Source of the DNA: Nitzschia sp. DOCU1
Taxonomy: Eukaryota; Bacillariophyta; Bacillariophyceae; Bacillariales; Bacillariaceae
Direction: 5' to 3'
NCBI GenBank assembly: GCA_951394045.1
Contig: OX596000.1
Span: forward strand, 1,525,761-1,589,760
Length of the DNA: 64,000 bases
Within the stretch, counting starts at the first letter, position 1. Each line of letters begins with the position of its first letter. This document shows positions 46,777-57,826 of this stretch, one piece after another. Below the pieces are notes generated by a model that made no database searches, was not told the DNA's origin, and worked only from the letters and a program-made list of their open reading frames with translations. The position numbers were made by a program, and so were the translations under genes.

Positions 46777-47813
46777 ATGGTAACTCAGGTAGATGAAAAT
46801 GCGCAGAACCAACGCCAGCAGCAGGCAGCAGAGACCATAGATGATAACATCGTTAAGGGTGTGGTCTCGTTAGAAGATCTTTTCCGTAGAATCGACCAGG
46901 CGGTGGAAAGGTACACTAGAATGGAGTTATACCTGCACATACAACTCATCACGGGCCCGGAGGTGTTAAAGTTTGGGGGAAAGCTGCAGGGCGTTGTTGC
47001 CAGGAACTGTCCCATTGATGCCAGGTACATGCGAACTTACTGGAAGTCAAGGGGTATGAAGGTGGTGGAACGAGCAATGCGCTACAGCAGACAAAGGATG
47101 TCGAATGCCATGAAGAAAAAGTTTATAGGTAAGAAAAAAGGAGATAGTGGTGGTGAGAGTATGTATTGTTCAGGGTCTAACTTTGTTAGTTGTTGCTACT
47201 AGGTGCGATTGTTGACGGTAAGCGAAAATCGTGGCCTTGTGTCGCCCATATCCAAGAAGGGAGATCCAATCCTGACTATTTGGTATTTGCCAGGGAGTTG
47301 TTGTCAGCAATGCCGTATGCCAAGTCATTCCGTGACCACTGTAATGTGAACGTAATGAGGTTGTGGTTTCCCGTTCATTTGGAGGCTTTTGGTGTAGCCG
47401 TTTACGTTAATGGCTATTTGGCGTGGTCAGCGGAGGCTCACAAACAGGTGAGGAAGAAGGGCACAACAGCTGGCGATGGTGATGATGATGATGATGAGGG
47501 TGCTGAGGGATTGGATCATTCGACCATAACGAGCGATGATAACAGCAACTACTTTCCTTTCACAGCTGACGCACGAGGGGCAAAACGCTACAAGGGATGG
47601 AAGGAGGCAGGAGTAACTTTCTACAATCAAATGGTGAACCTTTTGTCAATTCAACGGCAGGCAGCAGAAACTGGTGTTGATTTTGAAAACAAACTAATGG
47701 GCGAGTGGGCATCCATGGAGAGGCTATCGAGTGTGGTGGATGAGGAGACAACTGCTGCAACAATGGCGTTGAATGGTTTGGATGCATTATTTGGAGATAC
47801 GGTTGCAGTTTGA
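46777..47813 (+). CDS. two-exon gene, unknown protein
   Basis: Exon 1 is 46777-47128 and exon 2 is 47203-47813; the 74-nt intron (GTAAGA to CTACTAG) keeps phase and the product is 320 residues. It starts at MVTQVDENAQNQRQQQ. A helical region (LEDLFRRIDQAVERYTRMELYLHIQL) precedes a basic stretch (RYSRQRMSNAMKKKF). Exon 2 has a hydrophobic-aromatic core (FPVHLEAFGVAVYVNGYLAWSAEAH) and an acidic run encoded by GAT repeats (DGDDDDDEGAEG). I recognise no domain. The short intron and clean phase support a real gene. Confidence 0.6.
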
Positions 47814-49234
47814 ATGGTGAATTGGAATAGATAATGACTGAATGTAGATGGATGCTTTTGTTACCACTACTTCCTTGTTTTCTTGGCAGAAACGTTGAGG
47901 ATTATTAGAGGGAAGATATGGTAGGATAATTGATGAGGATAATATGCGTGCCAGCGGATGCTTGGTAGGTACACCCAACTATAGTGGCTAGAGAAAGCAG
48001 CCTTGGATTACTAGGCTCGCGTCCTGTGCATGGTGGAAATGGTAAGAGAAGTGGTCATGCCTGGGTATGCGGGCAAAGAGGCTCCAAATGGTGGTCGAGG
48101 TTCGGAGGTTGGCATTTTTACCTGGATATTTGGTTGAGGCGCATCCGGTTGGAAATTCTTCTTGGAGAAGGGTTCAGGGCAATTGGGTGGGTGAATTTGG
48201 TGGAATAATTAGTTAGGGTTCAAGAACAAGAGAATGTGACATGACGAATTGTGCTATTCGATAGGGCCAGGCGAATATCAAACGATTATGCCTGGGGGGA
48301 TTGTGCAGGATGATTCTTCCAGAATCGACTTGCAGAGATTTACGCTACAAAATTATTGAAGCGCTCAAATGGAGATGACTTCAAGGCGTGGTGGCTTGGA
48401 GAGAGGTCAAGGAGGAACTCCAAGGAGCGTAGAGACCCCACTTTCTGGAATATACCAAGCTCAGATGTAGCTTGAAAGTCGGCTTCTTCGTCGGGTCTAC
48501 TTTAGCAGCTGGTCACACCCGGATAGCCGCTTGTCCCCAATGCCAACGCACAACTACTAGCAATGGTCTCTACTACCGGTAGAGGTTCCCTCTAGTAGAG
48601 GGTGAAGCAAGGACCTTCATGTTCCAAATTGTGAGCTACTTTTACCTGCTCGAGGCGTGGAATAATGACGCACCCAGCAGAGACTTTTCGAACGTTCTTA
48701 TGCCCATTGGCGTATTTGATTTTCATCTATGCCTCCCCTTACATTCGAGTTCGGAGGGGTTCTTTAACATATGCCCTTAAACTTCCACAGGGAATGACTT
48801 TGTCGACCAGATGCCAGAAGCGCCCAACAAAAATCCTTCGCCGGCTCTTCCTTTTGCGGAATTCAACTGCCACCGAATCTCTATACTTTGGGACCTCGTA
48901 CAGTAAAGTATTTCAAAATTTGGTTGGGCGGGCGCCGATCGATCGCCAAACATGGGGTGTCATACATGCCCCGCCCCATAATTCCCTTCAATCTCCGCGC
49001 AGTGGCACGCCACGAGGCATACTTTGGGGGGAGTTGATCCCGCCCAAGACCCCCGAGACATGCCCTTGGCGAGCCTGCCCCTTCTAAACAACACAAGGCG
49101 AATGGGACATCGTTGACACGCAAACGAAAGAAAGTGTGTGGCACACATGCGCACATGATGATGATGCACCAGCCAGCACGCTGTTTCAATACCTTCTTTC
49201 TCTCCACAACACAACTTGCTTCTTTACAACAACC
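47814..49234. other. intergenic, no gene seen
   Basis: Overlapping frames on both strands near 48665-49500 are not convincing. The last 200 bp are the 5' flank of the basic low-complexity protein. CTACTAC and CTAGTAG words cluster near 48550-48600. Confidence 0.4.
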
Positions 49235-49762
49235 ATGACGATCCATCCAAACAGCTCCAATCGCAACTCTCGTTCTCTCAAACGATGCTCTGTGTCTCCC
49301 GGCCCCAATGCTAATCGCAGGCAACAAGAGCGTAGTCGTAGCGTCCGTCGCCGAGGACGATCGACGATTCGATCCGAACACCATTCCGAACGGTGTTTGA
49401 CACCGGCGCCCTTTCGCATTCATCAACACAGCAACGGCAACGGTGGACTGAGGCGGTCTCGAGTCATGAGTAGTCATGCGAGTGTGGTTTCGGTGCCCCA
49501 GCAGCACCAACAACACGCACAATTCCTTCCTCATCGAACGTCGGCTCCGGCTCGCATCGTGGACGACGAAACGCTTTCCACTGCGTCGTCGACGGCGTCA
49601 GGCTCACAATTTTATGGCTCTCTCAAGGAGCATTATTGTGAGGACGACCTCTTTGCGTTGACTCCCAGCAATAGTCATGGGAGCAGCTGCAACAGCAATA
49701 ATAGCAGTCATCATGGACCGTATTGTTCTCCGGATCCGTTTGCTACGGCGTCAAGTCCATAA
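49235..49762 (+). CDS. basic low-complexity protein, unknown
   Basis: From an ATG at 49235 the product is 175 residues. The N-terminal 60 residues are rich in Arg, Ser and Asn (RRQQERSRSVRRRGRSTIRS). The middle is His/Gln-rich and the C-terminus Ser/Asn-rich with an acidic patch (KEHYCEDDLFAL). Disorder is likely; it could be a nuclear or RNA-associated regulator, but no domain is visible. Antisense frames exist, so confidence is moderate. Confidence 0.5.
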   Translation: MTIHPNSSNRNSRSLKRCSVSPGPNANRRQQERSRSVRRRGRSTIRSEHHSERCLTPAPFRIHQHSNGNGGLRRSRVMSSHASVVSVPQQHQQHAQFLPHRTSAPARIVDDETLSTASSTASGSQFYGSLKEHYCEDDLFALTPSNSHGSSCNSNNSSHHGPYCSPDPFATASSP

Positions 49763-50596
49763 AGATGAAAGGACTGCATACTGTTACATAATATATCATT
49801 CACGAATTCAACAACCACAGAAGCTTTATTGTGAGCGCGCAAAAACAACGTTGCTGGCGCTGCTGCTGATGAAAGGCCTTGGAAAGGATACTATCCCGAG
49901 CCTGTAATGGCGAGAGAGCTCAGGATGTATCGATAAAAAACAACAACAATCTATAGATCTGTTTTATATACAAATCACTTTTAGGGAAAACTTATTAGCT
50001 AGTAGCAGTCTGGACTTGAAGGGATCTGGAGTGGTGGGTCGCTGGTACATGCTCTGCTACGGGGTCACGAGAATACAAATAGTTAGTAGCTCCTACTATT
50101 ACTAGCTAGAGTAGCCCGAGGAACTAAAAGAGTTACATAGCAGCCATCATGGCTTCCATTTCTGTTGTATCTGAAGATGATGGGGGCTGATAGTTCTAGC
50201 AAGTAGCAGTAGTAACGCCCCCTCCGACTATACTTCATTTGTAGTTGAACTTTATTCAGCTGCCCCGCTCAACTCGTCGTTCCAGCACTACCCGTACCTA
50301 CCTTCTAGCAATACGATGACCACAAAATGCCAGTATACTAATGTAGTAAAACCTTTAGAGGGAAAAACTAGTAACCTATCCATCTCGTAGCACTCAATAG
50401 GTGACGCTAGTTGCCTATCGACTTGCTATTACAAACTCGTTTTATCACTACTTGAGCCTAGACGTACTACTCGGGCATTTTTCCTCGGCGAGCAAGAAAC
50501 CCGTTCGACTAGCAGAGCCCCCTCAAGCTTGTACTACTACCGTCTCTATTAGCTAGCTAGCTTCTCTGAGTGGCTAGATAACATAGCTCTTCTAGC
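49763..50596. other. intergenic between convergent genes, CTAG-rich
   Basis: Many CTAG, TACTAC and TAGTAG words, for example TTAGCTAGCTAGCTTC near 50550. No open frame of note. This is the shared 3' flank of the basic protein and the coiled-coil protein. Confidence 0.5.
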
Positions 50597-52444
50597 CTAG
50601 TCGCCTTCTTCTCCCAGCTCGGCCAAGTATTGCTTTCTCTTCCGGAGTAGCTTGTCATGATCTTTGCTTCCGACTTTGTGCTCCTTGAGCATTTTATCCA
50701 ACTTTTTGAGCTTTTTACGAATCAATTGAACATCTGGATCATCTTCATCCACCTTTTTGTTGTTGGTTTCCGTTCGCGCCGCCGCAAGTCGTTCTTGACG
50801 CCGCTTTTGACGTTCCAGTGCCATTTCTTCTTGCTGTAAACGATATTCGCGTTCATCTTCGTCTTCATCTTCTTGAGTGTTTCCACCATTATAACCCAAG
50901 TCTCCCAAACTGATATCGACGCTGCTATTCCCGTCGTAAGCATTGTTGTGGATCGACGAAGACATGTTGAAAGACATGTCCATGGATCCACTCATTGATA
51001 TATTGGCCAATGACTCATGATCTTCTCCCAATTCGGTGAGATATTGTTTGCGCTTCTTTTGTAGTTTGCGAAATTCTTTTGTGTATCGTGCGTCTTGTCC
51101 CTCTTTTTCCAATTTGGCATCAATCATTTCTTCAACTTTTTTCAATTTCTTTCGCAATACCTTTTGTTGTTTACGTTCTTCTTCAATATACCTTTCCAAA
51201 TCCATACTAGCATCTTCGTCACTTTCTCTATGGGATCCTCGTCGAGACGCTGATGACTTTGGAATAGCAGCTGCGGTCTCCTTGCTGGCTTTGCTGGGAA
51301 CCTTGGTTTTTCCAGCCGAGTCCAACATGGACTTGGCTTGCGTTCGTCGTTGTTGTGTTTTTTCCGCAAGTCGTTCCTCTTGTGCCAAACGTTCTTCGTC
51401 CCGTTCGGCTTGCTGTTCCATCCATTCTGCTTCCTCAAAATGTTCGTCAACGCCTGCCTTCCCGTCGAATATCCCGTAGGCTAACTGATCTTGTTTCCAA
51501 GCGTCGTATTTGCTGAGAGCAGCAACATATTCATCCACCTTTTTTTGGAACTTTTGTAAATCTTTGGACGACTTGGCGGTCTGCAATAGTTTCGTAGCCT
51601 TGGTGAGTTTCTTTTTGAGCAGGATATAGTCTTCACCTTCTTTTTTCCGCATGGTGGGCAACACTTTGGTGGGAGATTTCATGGGTGGTTCAATGGATCC
51701 TTCCGAACCCTCTTCGGCTTCCGTAGACTCCTCATCATCATCCTGCTTGACCATGGCATCTTGCAAGACTTGCTGGTATTCCTTGATTTTCTTGAGCAAC
51801 TTTTTGCGTTCACTTTCCGATGTCGAATCTTCCAACATTTGCTTTGCTTTTTTTAGTTTTTTCTTGAGGACCGTGACATTGTGCGGCTTGCTCATGTCCA
51901 AACTGGCAATGGATTGACCAAGATGCTGTTGGTCTCTTTGTGTTCGTCTCGATGATGAATCGCTGGCGACACTTTTCATATCGAGTGGCCCAAAAGAGTC
52001 ATTCCACGCCTTGGAGTCTTCAAAGCCCGACATTTCTGCCAGCGTTTCGAGGGGTTTGCCTAGCAACGAATTCGCCTTCATGTACGCATTAAGAGCGGCT
52101 TCCCCGTTTTCACCTTCCAAATCAAAAAAGGCGTCTTGTTCGGCATACAGAACAATGTCGGTGACTTCTCGTTCGTATTGATCTCGTTTGCGCTCCAACT
52201 TGGCAATGTTGGGCTGATTCGGCACGGCGAGCAACTTGTCGGTTTTGCGCATTTTCTTGCCCAGAATCTCTAGTTCTTCTAACAGGCTAAGATATTCATC
52301 GCGCTTTTGATTGACGTCTTCCTGGTGGGGATCTTCGTGCAGCCAGGCTTCCAACAACATGAGGCGATCTTCAATCACTTGCATGGGGTCAACTTCCCGA
52401 AATTCTTCTCCGAGAGAGCCTTCATCCTCATCGTCGTCAGCCAT
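50597..52444 (-). CDS. coiled-coil protein with repeated LKKKLKK modules
   Basis: The start was moved to ATG at 52444 (MADDDEDEGSLGEEF), giving 615 residues; the longer frame begins at TTG. The protein is almost all charged helix. At least four related modules recur, each with L/I-R/K-K-K-L-K-K followed about 20-35 residues later by a K-R-K-Q-Y-L or K-E-Y-Q motif (near 190-230, 270-320, 425-470 and 580-615). The last two modules both end in KRKQYL-E-LGE. A Ser/Met-rich linker (SMSGSMDMSFNMSS) lies near 480. It is probably a structural or scaffold protein; the partner is unknown. Confidence 0.8.
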   Translation of the reverse strand: MADDDEDEGSLGEEFREVDPMQVIEDRLMLLEAWLHEDPHQEDVNQKRDEYLSLLEELEILGKKMRKTDKLLAVPNQPNIAKLERKRDQYEREVTDIVLYAEQDAFFDLEGENGEAALNAYMKANSLLGKPLETLAEMSGFEDSKAWNDSFGPLDMKSVASDSSSRRTQRDQQHLGQSIASLDMSKPHNVTVLKKKLKKAKQMLEDSTSESERKKLLKKIKEYQQVLQDAMVKQDDDEESTEAEEGSEGSIEPPMKSPTKVLPTMRKKEGEDYILLKKKLTKATKLLQTAKSSKDLQKFQKKVDEYVAALSKYDAWKQDQLAYGIFDGKAGVDEHFEEAEWMEQQAERDEERLAQEERLAEKTQQRRTQAKSMLDSAGKTKVPSKASKETAAAIPKSSASRRGSHRESDEDASMDLERYIEEERKQQKVLRKKLKKVEEMIDAKLEKEGQDARYTKEFRKLQKKRKQYLTELGEDHESLANISMSGSMDMSFNMSSSIHNNAYDGNSSVDISLGDLGYNGGNTQEDEDEDEREYRLQQEEMALERQKRRQERLAAARTETNNKKVDEDDPDVQLIRKKLKKLDKMLKEHKVGSKDHDKLLRKRKQYLAELGEEGD

Positions 52445-52820
52445 GATTGTGGAGAGTGGCCTAGCTAGTGGGGGTGGCGGTGGGGGTGAAATCCGAAAGC
52501 CCAAGTGAGATAGGAGGCAAAAGCCAAATTTAAGTTGATTTCAGGGATGGTGTAGATGGCTAATAGTGCACACGGTCATCGTGCACCTTTTTTGTCGATG
52601 CGCACGCCATGGTCGGCGGACTTCATCAATCGTGCGGCCGCGCTCCTCCCGGGCCGTTCGACCGACGGACGACCGAACTCATGGCAGGACACAGTCGAAA
52701 GGGTCAAAGACTTCAATTGACCCATTCGATAACAGTCCATGCGGGTCCTGCAGCTAAAACATGTTCACACTGTGTTTGACTATCTGAGTGGACTTCAGAT
52801 CAAACCCCACATTGCTTTGA
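52445..52820. promoter_or_regulatory. intergenic, 5' flank of the coiled-coil gene
   Basis: The region near the start has GGTGGCGGTGGGGG sequence. Nothing else is recognised. Confidence 0.35.
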
Positions 52821-53601
52821 TTAAAGTGCTGGTAATGTTGTTTCGGCTAGGAGAGAAATAGAGAGAATAGCTACTGAATTTAATGCCAGACATATGGTCT
52901 GGGGGGAGACCACCAACATGTGCATTGCTACTGCTGCATTTGCTTGCGATTTTGGCTGAGACGGCGACCGCCTTCCAAAACCAAACATCTGAGAAGAGCT
53001 AGCCTGCGAGCGGGACGTTGCAAAAGTGTCTGGGTCAAGAGTCGGCGCAGGAGGTTCTATTCCTAGAAGTAGCCTTTCGTGCTTCTTGCAGCTTCCAGAG
53101 CAAATCCGAAAGGCTGTAGTCAATAGCAAGAGTGCCGAAAGCCACGGGAAGATACCGTCAATGAAACAGGCCAGAAGGAGAGGAGATACCAATGGAGACG
53201 CGCCATGGCAGGACTCGAATAGGGTGGATATTCTGGTTTCAATTGCGGGAAGATGGTCAACGAGTTCCTCCTCAATAGAAACACCAATTCCATCGAGAGC
53301 ACAAATGTCAAAGGGATAGCTGTGTTCCGCAAATTGCGCCAGGTGATCAGTCGTTTTGTCCTGGCAAAGGACTTCCTTCTTCATAGACCCGTTCTCCATC
53401 GCGACCAATTCGGTCACGATTTTCTACAGGGTATGAGCACGGTGATCAGGATAATGGCGAATTGGATCTTGACAAAAGCAATGGAGATCTTACCTTCCTG
53501 ATGTACTTGCCGGCATTTTCTTTGTCCGACAAGGGCATGGTCTTGGGAAGGGTAACAGAAGACCAGTCATCGCGGTACAGCGAAAGACCCATCGAATTCA
53601 T
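52821..53601 (-). CDS. two-exon protein, probably membrane-bound, unknown
   Basis: Exon 1 is 53601-53494 and exon 2 is 53423-52821; the 70-nt intron (GTAAGA to CTGTAG) is phase 0 and joins KYIRK to KIVTELVAMENG. The product is 236 residues, starting MNSMGLSLYRDDW. It has a helical soluble part, one strong hydrophobic segment (WLSALLLLTTAFRICSG) after ACFIDGIFP, a Ser/Pro linker and a second hydrophobic C-terminal stretch (TICLALNSVAILSISLLA). No family is recognised. Further exons cannot be excluded. Confidence 0.45.
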
Positions 53602-54071
53602 GCCAAACGACGCTTCCCATCAACAACACATCCATCATTATTCATTCATTCTCTTTTCAACTTCAAATCCAATACCATATCTTGGAAACATTCAAGATTC
53701 AATTGCTATTGCCCATAACCCTCCTAACATTATTGCCCCGTCAGACTTCTGGCATTGTATGAATATCTGTAATCAGGTACATGACAGGTTCACTGCTGCC
53801 TATGCGTTGATGACCCCGAAAGATATCGTGACCAGTCATTTCGATGACCTCGGACTGAGGAGCCATCTTGCCTTTTTCTCTCCCATGTGAGTCAGTCTTA
53901 ATGACCCGGTCCTCCAAATTTTTGCTGCACAAGATTCGATAGTATCTGCTTCCGTTGAGCAGAAAGTTGGATTTGTCTCTGTCACAATTTCCCACTTTTG
54001 ATCAGAATAAGGGGTAGATCATCTTCGGTGTTTTGGCAAAGTGCTTGTTCGCTGGTGTTGGTGGTAATAGT
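53602..54071. promoter_or_regulatory. divergent intergenic region
   Basis: Lies between the 5' ends of the minus-strand membrane protein and the plus-strand secreted protein. No motif assigned. Confidence 0.35.
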
Positions 54072-55352
54072 ATGAAGTTTGCTCAAGTCGAATACGTTCT
54101 TGGAATGTTGCTGATCAGTGGTGCCCATTCGCAGGAGGTAAGTTGAAAGTCTCGTCGGAGAAGAATAATGGCCTCGCATGTCCCCCCCCCCCCCCCCTTG
54201 TTCTTGAGGCTTGTTGCCCCATCCCAACAACCTCCTGCCTTAGTCCTAATGAAATGAATCATGTAATTTCCTCCAAAGTCTAATGTTCGAAGGCTGGCCG
54301 CTCGTCCCAGTGAATCCTGCACCTACGGAAATGCTTTAGAACCATTCATCACGCAGTCTTTTGATACTACGCCTCTTACAGACTGGGTGGTAACTGGTGG
54401 CGAACTCTCTGATGGCTGCGGAGTTCTGTCTGGCCAAGCGGCCTTACGCTTCTCTGGAACACCACCCAACAGTAGGAGTGTCGATTCCCCTACCTTCCCC
54501 GACATTCCTTCTTCAGGTGGCCTGTTCACGTTCTATCTGAGGTATGGCTCTGGTTCTTCGTCTTCTACTTGTGAATTCCCTGACCAAGGCGACGAAGTAT
54601 TTGTGCAATTCTACTCCGGGACCTCTTGGTCAGATCCTGGGAGAAAATTGCCTATAGACGCATTCCAAGGACAAGTTTTTAGGGAAGCTAGCTTGCTCAT
54701 ACCTCCTGGGGTGACAAAAGTCAGACTAATACAAAATGTTTTTGGCAACGATAATGATAATTGGGCCATAGAGGATGCCTCTATTTCCCTTTGTCCTCCG
54801 ACCCCCTGTGACATCGCAAGGGATGCATTGAAAAATTGCCTTGCGGATCCTCAGTTCTCTTGCGATCAACAACTTATTGGATACGCTCAAGAATGCACGA
54901 CCGACACTGTCTGTTTCGACGTCACTGAAGCGCCTACGGCTGGACCCACTGCCGGTCCAACTGCCGGGCCTACGGCTGGTCCCACCGAACGCATAGGTGA
55001 TGGGATCGACGAGTGCAACTATCAAGCCTACCTTTGCGATCCGAATGATAGCAGCAAGGGGTATAATTACTGCTTCTTGCACGAGAATAGTGGGGGTCCC
55101 CATTATCATCAAAAATGCTTGGCGAAGGAGTCCGACGCCATTGCTTTGGATAACCAAAGCGACTACACATTTGAAGGCTGCGGCTGCTGCAAGGATATTC
55201 CAAGGTTGCAGACTGACGGCCTCTCACGCAATGTCAAGTCTTCCAAGGCCCTCGCGTGTCCCGCTGGTGATAACGTTTTTGTTCGAAACCGTGCCTTGTC
55301 TTCGGACACGGAGAAGGGATCGAGCAAGCAAGGTCGCCGTCTCAGGTTGTAG
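54072..55352 (+). CDS. secreted protein with beta-sandwich-like domain and GPTA repeats
   Basis: Exon 1 (54072-54137) encodes a signal peptide, MKFAQVEYVLGMLLISGAHS. A 141-nt intron (GTAAGT to AAAG) contains a run of 16 C at 54182-54197. Exon 2 (54279-55352) continues in phase 0; total 379 residues. The central domain (WVVTGGELSDGCGVLSGQAA; GDEVFVQFYSGTSW; NDNDNWAIEDASISLC) resembles the reelin/laminin-like carbohydrate-binding folds by pattern (inference). Four GPTA repeats form a linker, then a C-terminal Cys-rich segment (CNYQAYLCD; GCGCCKDIP). It is probably extracellular or in the cell wall. Confidence 0.75.
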
Positions 55353-56097
55353 TCACGGCCTACCTATTACATGTATGAACAACAACAACAAGAACTTCAC
55401 GAAGTAAGCATGCATCTTCATCCGTCCCTGCGACGAGACAAAACGAACCCAACCAAACATCGAATAAGCAAAGACAAGAAACCAACGAAATGGCGCCGGC
55501 ACAGTTTTAAAAGAGATAATAGTGTACATGATTACGGAAAGCCATCTTCTTTCTTGAGCATGTAGTAGTTTTCGGGAGCGCGGCGTTAGGGACGAACTTG
55601 CCTTGCTTGGCCCCCCGCCCCGCCTGAGAAAGGTGGGCAAGTAGCGTGGTGGTGGTGGTGGGGGGGGGGGGGGGGGGGCGTGGTACTCGTGGAAGGCAGA
55701 AGCTGGTTTTAGCGAAGGGGGAATAATTGAGGGGAAATTACGTAGCGGAATTGCGATGCGAACACGATGCGGGTAAAGATGGAAGTGGGATGGCTCGGAG
55801 CAAGAGGATTATGATTCGGGAGGTGGCAACACTTGGTATTGATATTGCACTAGGTTAGGATTCAACGTGAGGAAGGTTCGCAGCGAGAGGATGAAAAGTT
55901 GATGTGGAAGGTCGCGGTGGAAGCATTGATGTGAAATTAGTGCATCCTATTTGGAGCACCAAACCAACGCGTGTGGCGTACCTTGGGAAAGGCTTATAGG
56001 AAGGGAGGTTGTTTGTGATGCGGGAGGATAGTATCCCATCGTATTCATATCGTATTAGAGTAAGGAAAACTAGAGTATGTCTATTTAGAGCAATTAT
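55353..56097. other. intergenic with a poly(G) tract
   Basis: Nineteen G occur in a row at 55660-55678 after GGT repeats. No supported gene. Confidence 0.5.
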
Positions 56098-56661
56098 TCA
56101 ACGCTGTCCATCTGTCCATCGGTAAAGGGATCGTTGTTCAATCTCACTCTGGCTGATAGTTTCTTGGTTAGTGAAGTAGCCCAAACCCATAGTAACATTG
56201 TAGGATGCGCTTCCGTCGCTTGAGCGGACGAAGTCCGTCACACGGCCCAAGGAAGTTTTCAAAAACTCGCCAGCCCAGTCGTGACGCACGACAAGGCGAT
56301 CCAAGAAATCTACTGGATGCTCGTCAGAGTTTTCCTTTGACTGTAAGATAATCGCATGCCCTCTTTCAATAGATGAAATTGCACAAATGATACCATTTGA
56401 AGTCATTCTTGCGTTAGGAGGTGGGGTATTTTGATGCGATAAGCAAATAAACGCAGCGCCAAAGTGTAATACTCCATCATCGGCTTCGAAGGTTTCGTGG
56501 GGATATTTCAAAGTGATAATGTCTCCTTCCTTGCGGGGAATGAGAGCAAATATTCCGTATTTGTAGTCGATGGCTTTCGATTGAATTATCTTTAATTCCA
56601 GCAGTGAAACGAATGTATCATCTTCATGCAGACCTGCATGAATGTTGACTCGTGCAGTACA
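56098..56661 (-). CDS. 3' exon of an unknown gene, 5' part missing
   Basis: A frame of 187 residues runs from a possible splice acceptor (TTCTAG at 56662-56667) to a stop at 56098. It starts CTARVNIHAGLHEDDTFVSL and includes YKYGIFALIPRKEGDIITLKYPHETFEADDG. There is no ATG at its start, so an upstream exon is needed. None was found before the subtelomeric junction region, so the gene may have been cut off by the chromosome-end rearrangements. No domain was recognised with confidence. Confidence 0.4.
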   Translation of the reverse strand, partial: CTARVNIHAGLHEDDTFVSLLELKIIQSKAIDYKYGIFALIPRKEGDIITLKYPHETFEADDGVLHFGAAFICLSHQNTPPPNARMTSNGIICAISSIERGHAIILQSKENSDEHPVDFLDRLVVRHDWAGEFLKTSLGRVTDFVRSSDGSASYNVTMGLGYFTNQETISQSEIEQRSLYRWTDGQR

Positions 56662-57100
56662 CTAGAATACCCCTCTAGACCTAACAAGTAGTTAGAGTAA
56701 AGAGTACACACAACGGCCTACGTGTAGTACCTACATACCATAGATACATATCTGGCTGACGTCGACTTGGTCGAACGTCTGTGGACGCACGGACGGACGG
56801 GCAAGGCCGGCGCGGCTGACGAGCAATGACGACGACAAGCGCGGCGAGCCGTCGACGTCTACTACTGGACTAGAACTTCCAACGGTATCTAGCTATGGAC
56901 CTTGAAGAGATTCGAGAAGCTAGATCAGTGGGAGTTGTATCCAACGCATGCAGGATGCGTTGAGGAAAGACCCTGGTGGTCTAGGAGCGATAGAATCAGC
57001 GATAACTTAGATCTCACAATTATTTCCACTACAACTTTTTCATCGTACTTTCAGCGTAGTGCACAGTGTTAACACTCCACGTTACACGCGTGAGCTAAAG
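56662..57100. other. probable 5' region of the truncated retrotransposon
   Basis: GC-rich segment (CGGACGGACGGGC near 56790) followed by TGGTGGTCTAGGAGCG near 56973. The latter weakly resembles a primer-binding site of the TGGTATCAGAGC type. LTR borders could not be fixed. Confidence 0.25.
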
Positions 57101-57811
57101 ATGAAGATTGCAAACAGCATCCCGAAGAAGACCGCTGCCGAGAAGCAGGGCTTCAAATCAGCACCGGTCAGTATCGAAAGACCCGAGCCAAAGGAGCTCA
57201 AAGATGGGGCGTACAGTCAATACGACTTGCGCATTGACCCAAAAGATAAAAAGTCGTTGACGCGACGCGTCAAACAACCGCATTTCACCGACGGAACGCC
57301 CGAAGAGTGGTTCCTTTTCCTTATCGGACTTAAGGATGTGATCGCAGGTCAGGACTTGACTACGGGACCTCAGAAATTTGCCTTAACACGCAATTTGCTG
57401 AAAGGCCAGGTATTGGCCGCGTTCAACACGAAGGCCTCGGAACTCGAAGCCGAAACTCCTGAGAGTTTTGAGAAAAGTTTGCACGCGGTTACGGCGTATG
57501 TTCTCCCAAAACGCACAGTGCAACTTCAAAAGCGCTATATGCGTCGGATCTGCCGAAAGCCCCCGACGATGACAATGAAGGCGTATGTGGCTCGGCTCCG
57601 CGAGCTAAACGATTACCTCGCGCTATTCGACGAGAAAGGCGAGAAAAACAAAATTCCCGACGACGAGCTCATGGAGAATTGCGAGTTTGGGATCCCCGCC
57701 AAGTGGCGCAAGGAGATGATCCTACAAGGATTCGAGCCGGTGGAACACACGGTTCAAGACTTCATAGACTTCTGCGAACGGCTGGAAGCTACTGAGGAAA
57801 TCAACTGTTAG
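57101..57811 (+). pseudogene. retrotransposon gag fragment, cut off by telomeric repeat
   Basis: From an ATG at 57101 about 236 residues resemble the capsid part of LTR-retrotransposon Gag (HFTDGTPEEWFLFLIGLKDV; FNTKASELEAETPESFEKSL; MTMKAYVARLRELNDYL; EFGIPAKWRKEMILQGFEP; FIDFCERLEATEE). The frame stops with TAG at 57809-57811, which lies inside TTAGGG; the natural coding sequence ends at about 57807. No zinc knuckle, protease, integrase or RT follows. It is a broken element, not a gene with its own end. Confidence 0.75.
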
Positions 57812-57826
57812 GGTTTGGGTTAGGGT
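57808..57826 (+). repeat. interstitial telomeric repeat, about 3 units
   Basis: TTAGGGTTTGGGTTAGGGT directly follows the gag fragment and leads into the subtelomeric repeat. One unit is a TTTGGG variant. Confidence 0.85.
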
